Notes under the pieces: generated by a model | Databases searched by the model: none | What the model was told of the DNA's origin: nothing | What the model saw: only the letters and a program-made list of their open reading frames with translations | Assembly: GCA_016278505.1 (NCBI GenBank) | Contig: JADQBQ010000013.1 | Span: 1-51,795, forward strand | Origin: Clostridiales bacterium | GTDB lineage: Bacteria; Bacillota; Desulfotomaculia; Desulfotomaculales; VENG01 | Direction: 5' to 3' | DNA: 51,795 nucleotides | Part shown: positions 50,093-51,795 of the stretch, one piece after another | Layout of the letters: the number at the start of each line of letters is the position of its first letter | Numbering within the stretch: position 1 is the first letter of the stretch | Position numbers and translations under genes: made by a program

Positions 50093-51502
50093 TTGAGGCG
50101 GCGAGGTTATGTTTTGTTGTTGACTGCGGCAATGCTATTTCTGTTTGCTCTACCGGCCACGGCAGCGCAGGTGTTTGTTGACGGCGACCAGCTGGATGTT
50201 TCAACAGCTACGGAAGATGGTACTACTCTTGTGCCACTCCGAGCGATATTTCAAGCATTAGGGGCCGGTGTTAATTGGGATGGGGCTAACCAAACCGTCA
50301 CTGCTGCTAAAGACGGTACGCGCGTACAACTACAGATAGGACAGAATACGGCATACAAAAATGACAAACCCGTTTCTCTGGCAGTACCGGGGAAAATCAT
50401 ACAGGGAAGCACAATGGTACCGCTTCGATTTGTGAGTGAATCCATGGGAGCATCCGTCGATTGGGACGGTGCTACTCAAACCATTACTATTACCTCAACT
50501 GCCCAAACTCCCACGGGACCAGTAACCACACAGACAACGGTTCACTACATTGATGTGGGCCAAGGGGATGCCATCTACATAGAGCTGGACGGAAATAATG
50601 ATATCCTTATCGATGCCGGTGATAATGGCTACGGCAATACAGTAGTTAACTACCTAAAAAGCAAGGATGTTGATGACATAGAAATTCTTATTGCCACGCA
50701 CCCTCACGCTGATCATATAGGTGGCCTGCCAGCTGTATTTAATGCCTACGACGTTCAAACCGTTATTGATTCCGGAGTAGCGCATACTAGCCAAACATAT
50801 GAAAGGTATTGGACCGCTGTAAAGGCCGAAGGAGCCAAGAATCAGGAAGCCGAAGGACAAGCCTGGAATTTTGGCAGCTGTTCATTCGAGGTATTAGGAC
50901 CAACAAATACTTACCAGAACCTGAATGATAACTCGGTAGTTACCAAACTCTCCTGCCCTGGGGCTTCATTTATGTTTACCGGTGACGCTGAGGCAGAAGC
51001 TGAAAGCGCGATTCTCAATAATAACCTTAACGCTGACATACTAAAAGTTGGCCACCATGGCAGTAAGACATCTACTTCCGACAGTTTCCTTTCCAGCGTG
51101 AGCCCTGAAACAGCGGTCATTTGTGTGGGTGAAGGTAACCGGTATGAACACCCGGCTGATGAAACGCTTCGGTACCTCCAAAATGTCGGGGTGGAAATAT
51201 ACAGAACTGATTTGAATGGGAACATCATGGTGACTTCCAGCGGGAACGGATATGACGTTAATGTTAATAAGCAAGGAGTAGCACCACAGCCAGGGCCTGC
51301 ACCGTTACCTGAACCTGAGCCGGAGCCAAAACAAGCTGTATCGACCGAAGGTAAATACGTTGGCAGTTCGGAATCGGATAAGTATCATTACCCCGACTGC
51401 CGATACGCGGAGAGTATAAGCACGGAAAACTTGATAGGGTTTGAGGACGCCGATGACGCTACAGCACAGGGTTATGTGCCTTGTGGCGTGTGTAAGCCGT
51501 AA
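50093..51502 (+). CDS. Secreted protein: two stalk repeats plus metallo-beta-lactamase (ComEC-like) domain
   Basis: The 469-residue protein has a signal peptide (MRRRGYVLLLTAAMLFLFALPATA), two copper-amine-oxidase N-like stalk repeats (LVPLRAIFQALGAGVNWDG; MVPLRFVSESMGASVDWDG), then a metallo-beta-lactamase fold with ATHPHADHIGG at about 201-211 (H203, H205, D207, H208) and KVGHHGSKTSTSD, as in extracellular ComEC-type hydrolases. A Pro/Glu linker leads to a short C-terminal unit with HYPDCRYAESI and YVPCGVCKP, like Ada-type metal-binding tails. The TTG start lies behind GGGAGG. A hydrolase anchored to the wall is inferred. Confidence 0.85.
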   Translation: MRRRGYVLLLTAAMLFLFALPATAAQVFVDGDQLDVSTATEDGTTLVPLRAIFQALGAGVNWDGANQTVTAAKDGTRVQLQIGQNTAYKNDKPVSLAVPGKIIQGSTMVPLRFVSESMGASVDWDGATQTITITSTAQTPTGPVTTQTTVHYIDVGQGDAIYIELDGNNDILIDAGDNGYGNTVVNYLKSKDVDDIEILIATHPHADHIGGLPAVFNAYDVQTVIDSGVAHTSQTYERYWTAVKAEGAKNQEAEGQAWNFGSCSFEVLGPTNTYQNLNDNSVVTKLSCPGASFMFTGDAEAEAESAILNNNLNADILKVGHHGSKTSTSDSFLSSVSPETAVICVGEGNRYEHPADETLRYLQNVGVEIYRTDLNGNIMVTSSGNGYDVNVNKQGVAPQPGPAPLPEPEPEPKQAVSTEGKYVGSSESDKYHYPDCRYAESISTENLIGFEDADDATAQGYVPCGVCKP

Positions 51503-51510
51503 AAAATATA

Positions 51511-51552
51511 CCCGGGGTATCCAGCAAACATGCCTGGAGAATGTGCCCCGGG
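51511..51552 (+). terminator. Terminator after the stalk/MBL gene
   Basis: CCCGGGG pairs with CCCCGGG across a 28-base loop; GATTGTCTTATTTT follows. Confidence 0.6.
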
Positions 51553-51559
51553 ATTGTCT

Positions 51560-51795
51560 TATTTTCACACCATATGAGTGTTTTTGAACTTCTAGATGAT
51601 TATAAAGTTATATGAGATTACTTGTTAATCTCACTACATAAAAATCTTTATTTAGCATGCAACTTTACGACTCAAACGTTTTCACATTCGTATTAATGTT
51701 ATGTTCTTTACGATGTTTGGAATGTGCATTATGTCTATAATGCGAGTGCGACGAGAAGCGGCTTCTTCTCGAAAGATTAGTGCAGACTTAGTCTG
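51560..51795. other. Noncoding right edge
   Basis: I see no gene. The stretch has two small hairpins (GAGATT/AATCTC near 51611; CGAGAAG with CTTCTCG near 51751) and is AT-rich. It may be the leader of a gene beyond the window. Confidence 0.3.

Overview
The window looks like a low-to-mid GC, spore-forming Firmicute (Clostridia). The inference rests on strong AGGAGG-type ribosome sites, frequent TTG/GTG starts, a Spo0E-family protein, a Bacillus-type SOS box in front of lexA, DUF3231 and DUF3795 proteins, and a CheX/CheY/MCP chemotaxis set. A Desulfotomaculum-like bacterium would fit, but that placement is a guess. No rRNA, tRNA or CRISPR array was seen.

Region 1 (1-5.9 kb) holds two secreted-protein genes and then a scrap yard. 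It contains a Phd/Doc-type toxin pair, remnants of a Mrr-type nuclease and of an unrecognised gene, three copies of the 3' tail of the CARDB-domain gene, a complete IS200/IS605 element (tnpA plus tnpB) and a solo left end of the same element.

Region 2 (5.9-33.2 kb) is a one-directional accessory module, on the + strand apart from one tiny membrane-protein gene. It reads as the replication and recombination core of an integrated element or plasmid: a MazF pair, a helix-turn-helix/coiled-coil protein, a NusG-NGN-like mini-protein, SSB, a RecT/Bet annealing protein with a long OB-like tail, a MoxR-type ATPase with a VWA partner, a Cas4/RecB-type nuclease, a primase split by a group II intron, RadC, a beta clamp (DnaN), an adenine-type methyltransferase and a large SNF2-like helicase. 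It ends in a ubiquitin-like cassette of PRTRC type: E2-like protein B, ubiquitin-like protein C, and a ThiF/E1-like protein. The ubiquitin-like protein starts with a canonical beta-clamp-binding pentapeptide (QLSLF) and the helicase ends with a similar one (QPALF). With a clamp gene in the same cluster, this suggests that a ubiquitin-like modification or tethering system works at the element's own replication fork. Several genes here have structured leaders: a duplicated two-hairpin RNA motif with a compensatory base change, and two leaders in which a hairpin sits between the Shine-Dalgarno sequence and the start codon.

Region 3 (33.3-42.4 kb) carries a serine recombinase with a nearby inverted repeat, a secreted Ala-rich protein, DUF3795, a B12-binding radical SAM protein, small membrane proteins, a rifampin ADP-ribosyltransferase (arr), a DUF3231 protein, relics of IS21 and IS200/IS605 elements, and a dispersed intergenic repeat family.

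Region 4 (42.4-51.8 kb) looks chromosomal: lexA, a cyclic-di-GMP-I riboswitch with terminator, a decayed HD-GYP gene, cheW, two chemoreceptors, cheY and cheX, a dead sigma-factor-like gene, a Spo0E-like protein, and a secreted metallo-beta-lactamase-fold protein with stalk domains.
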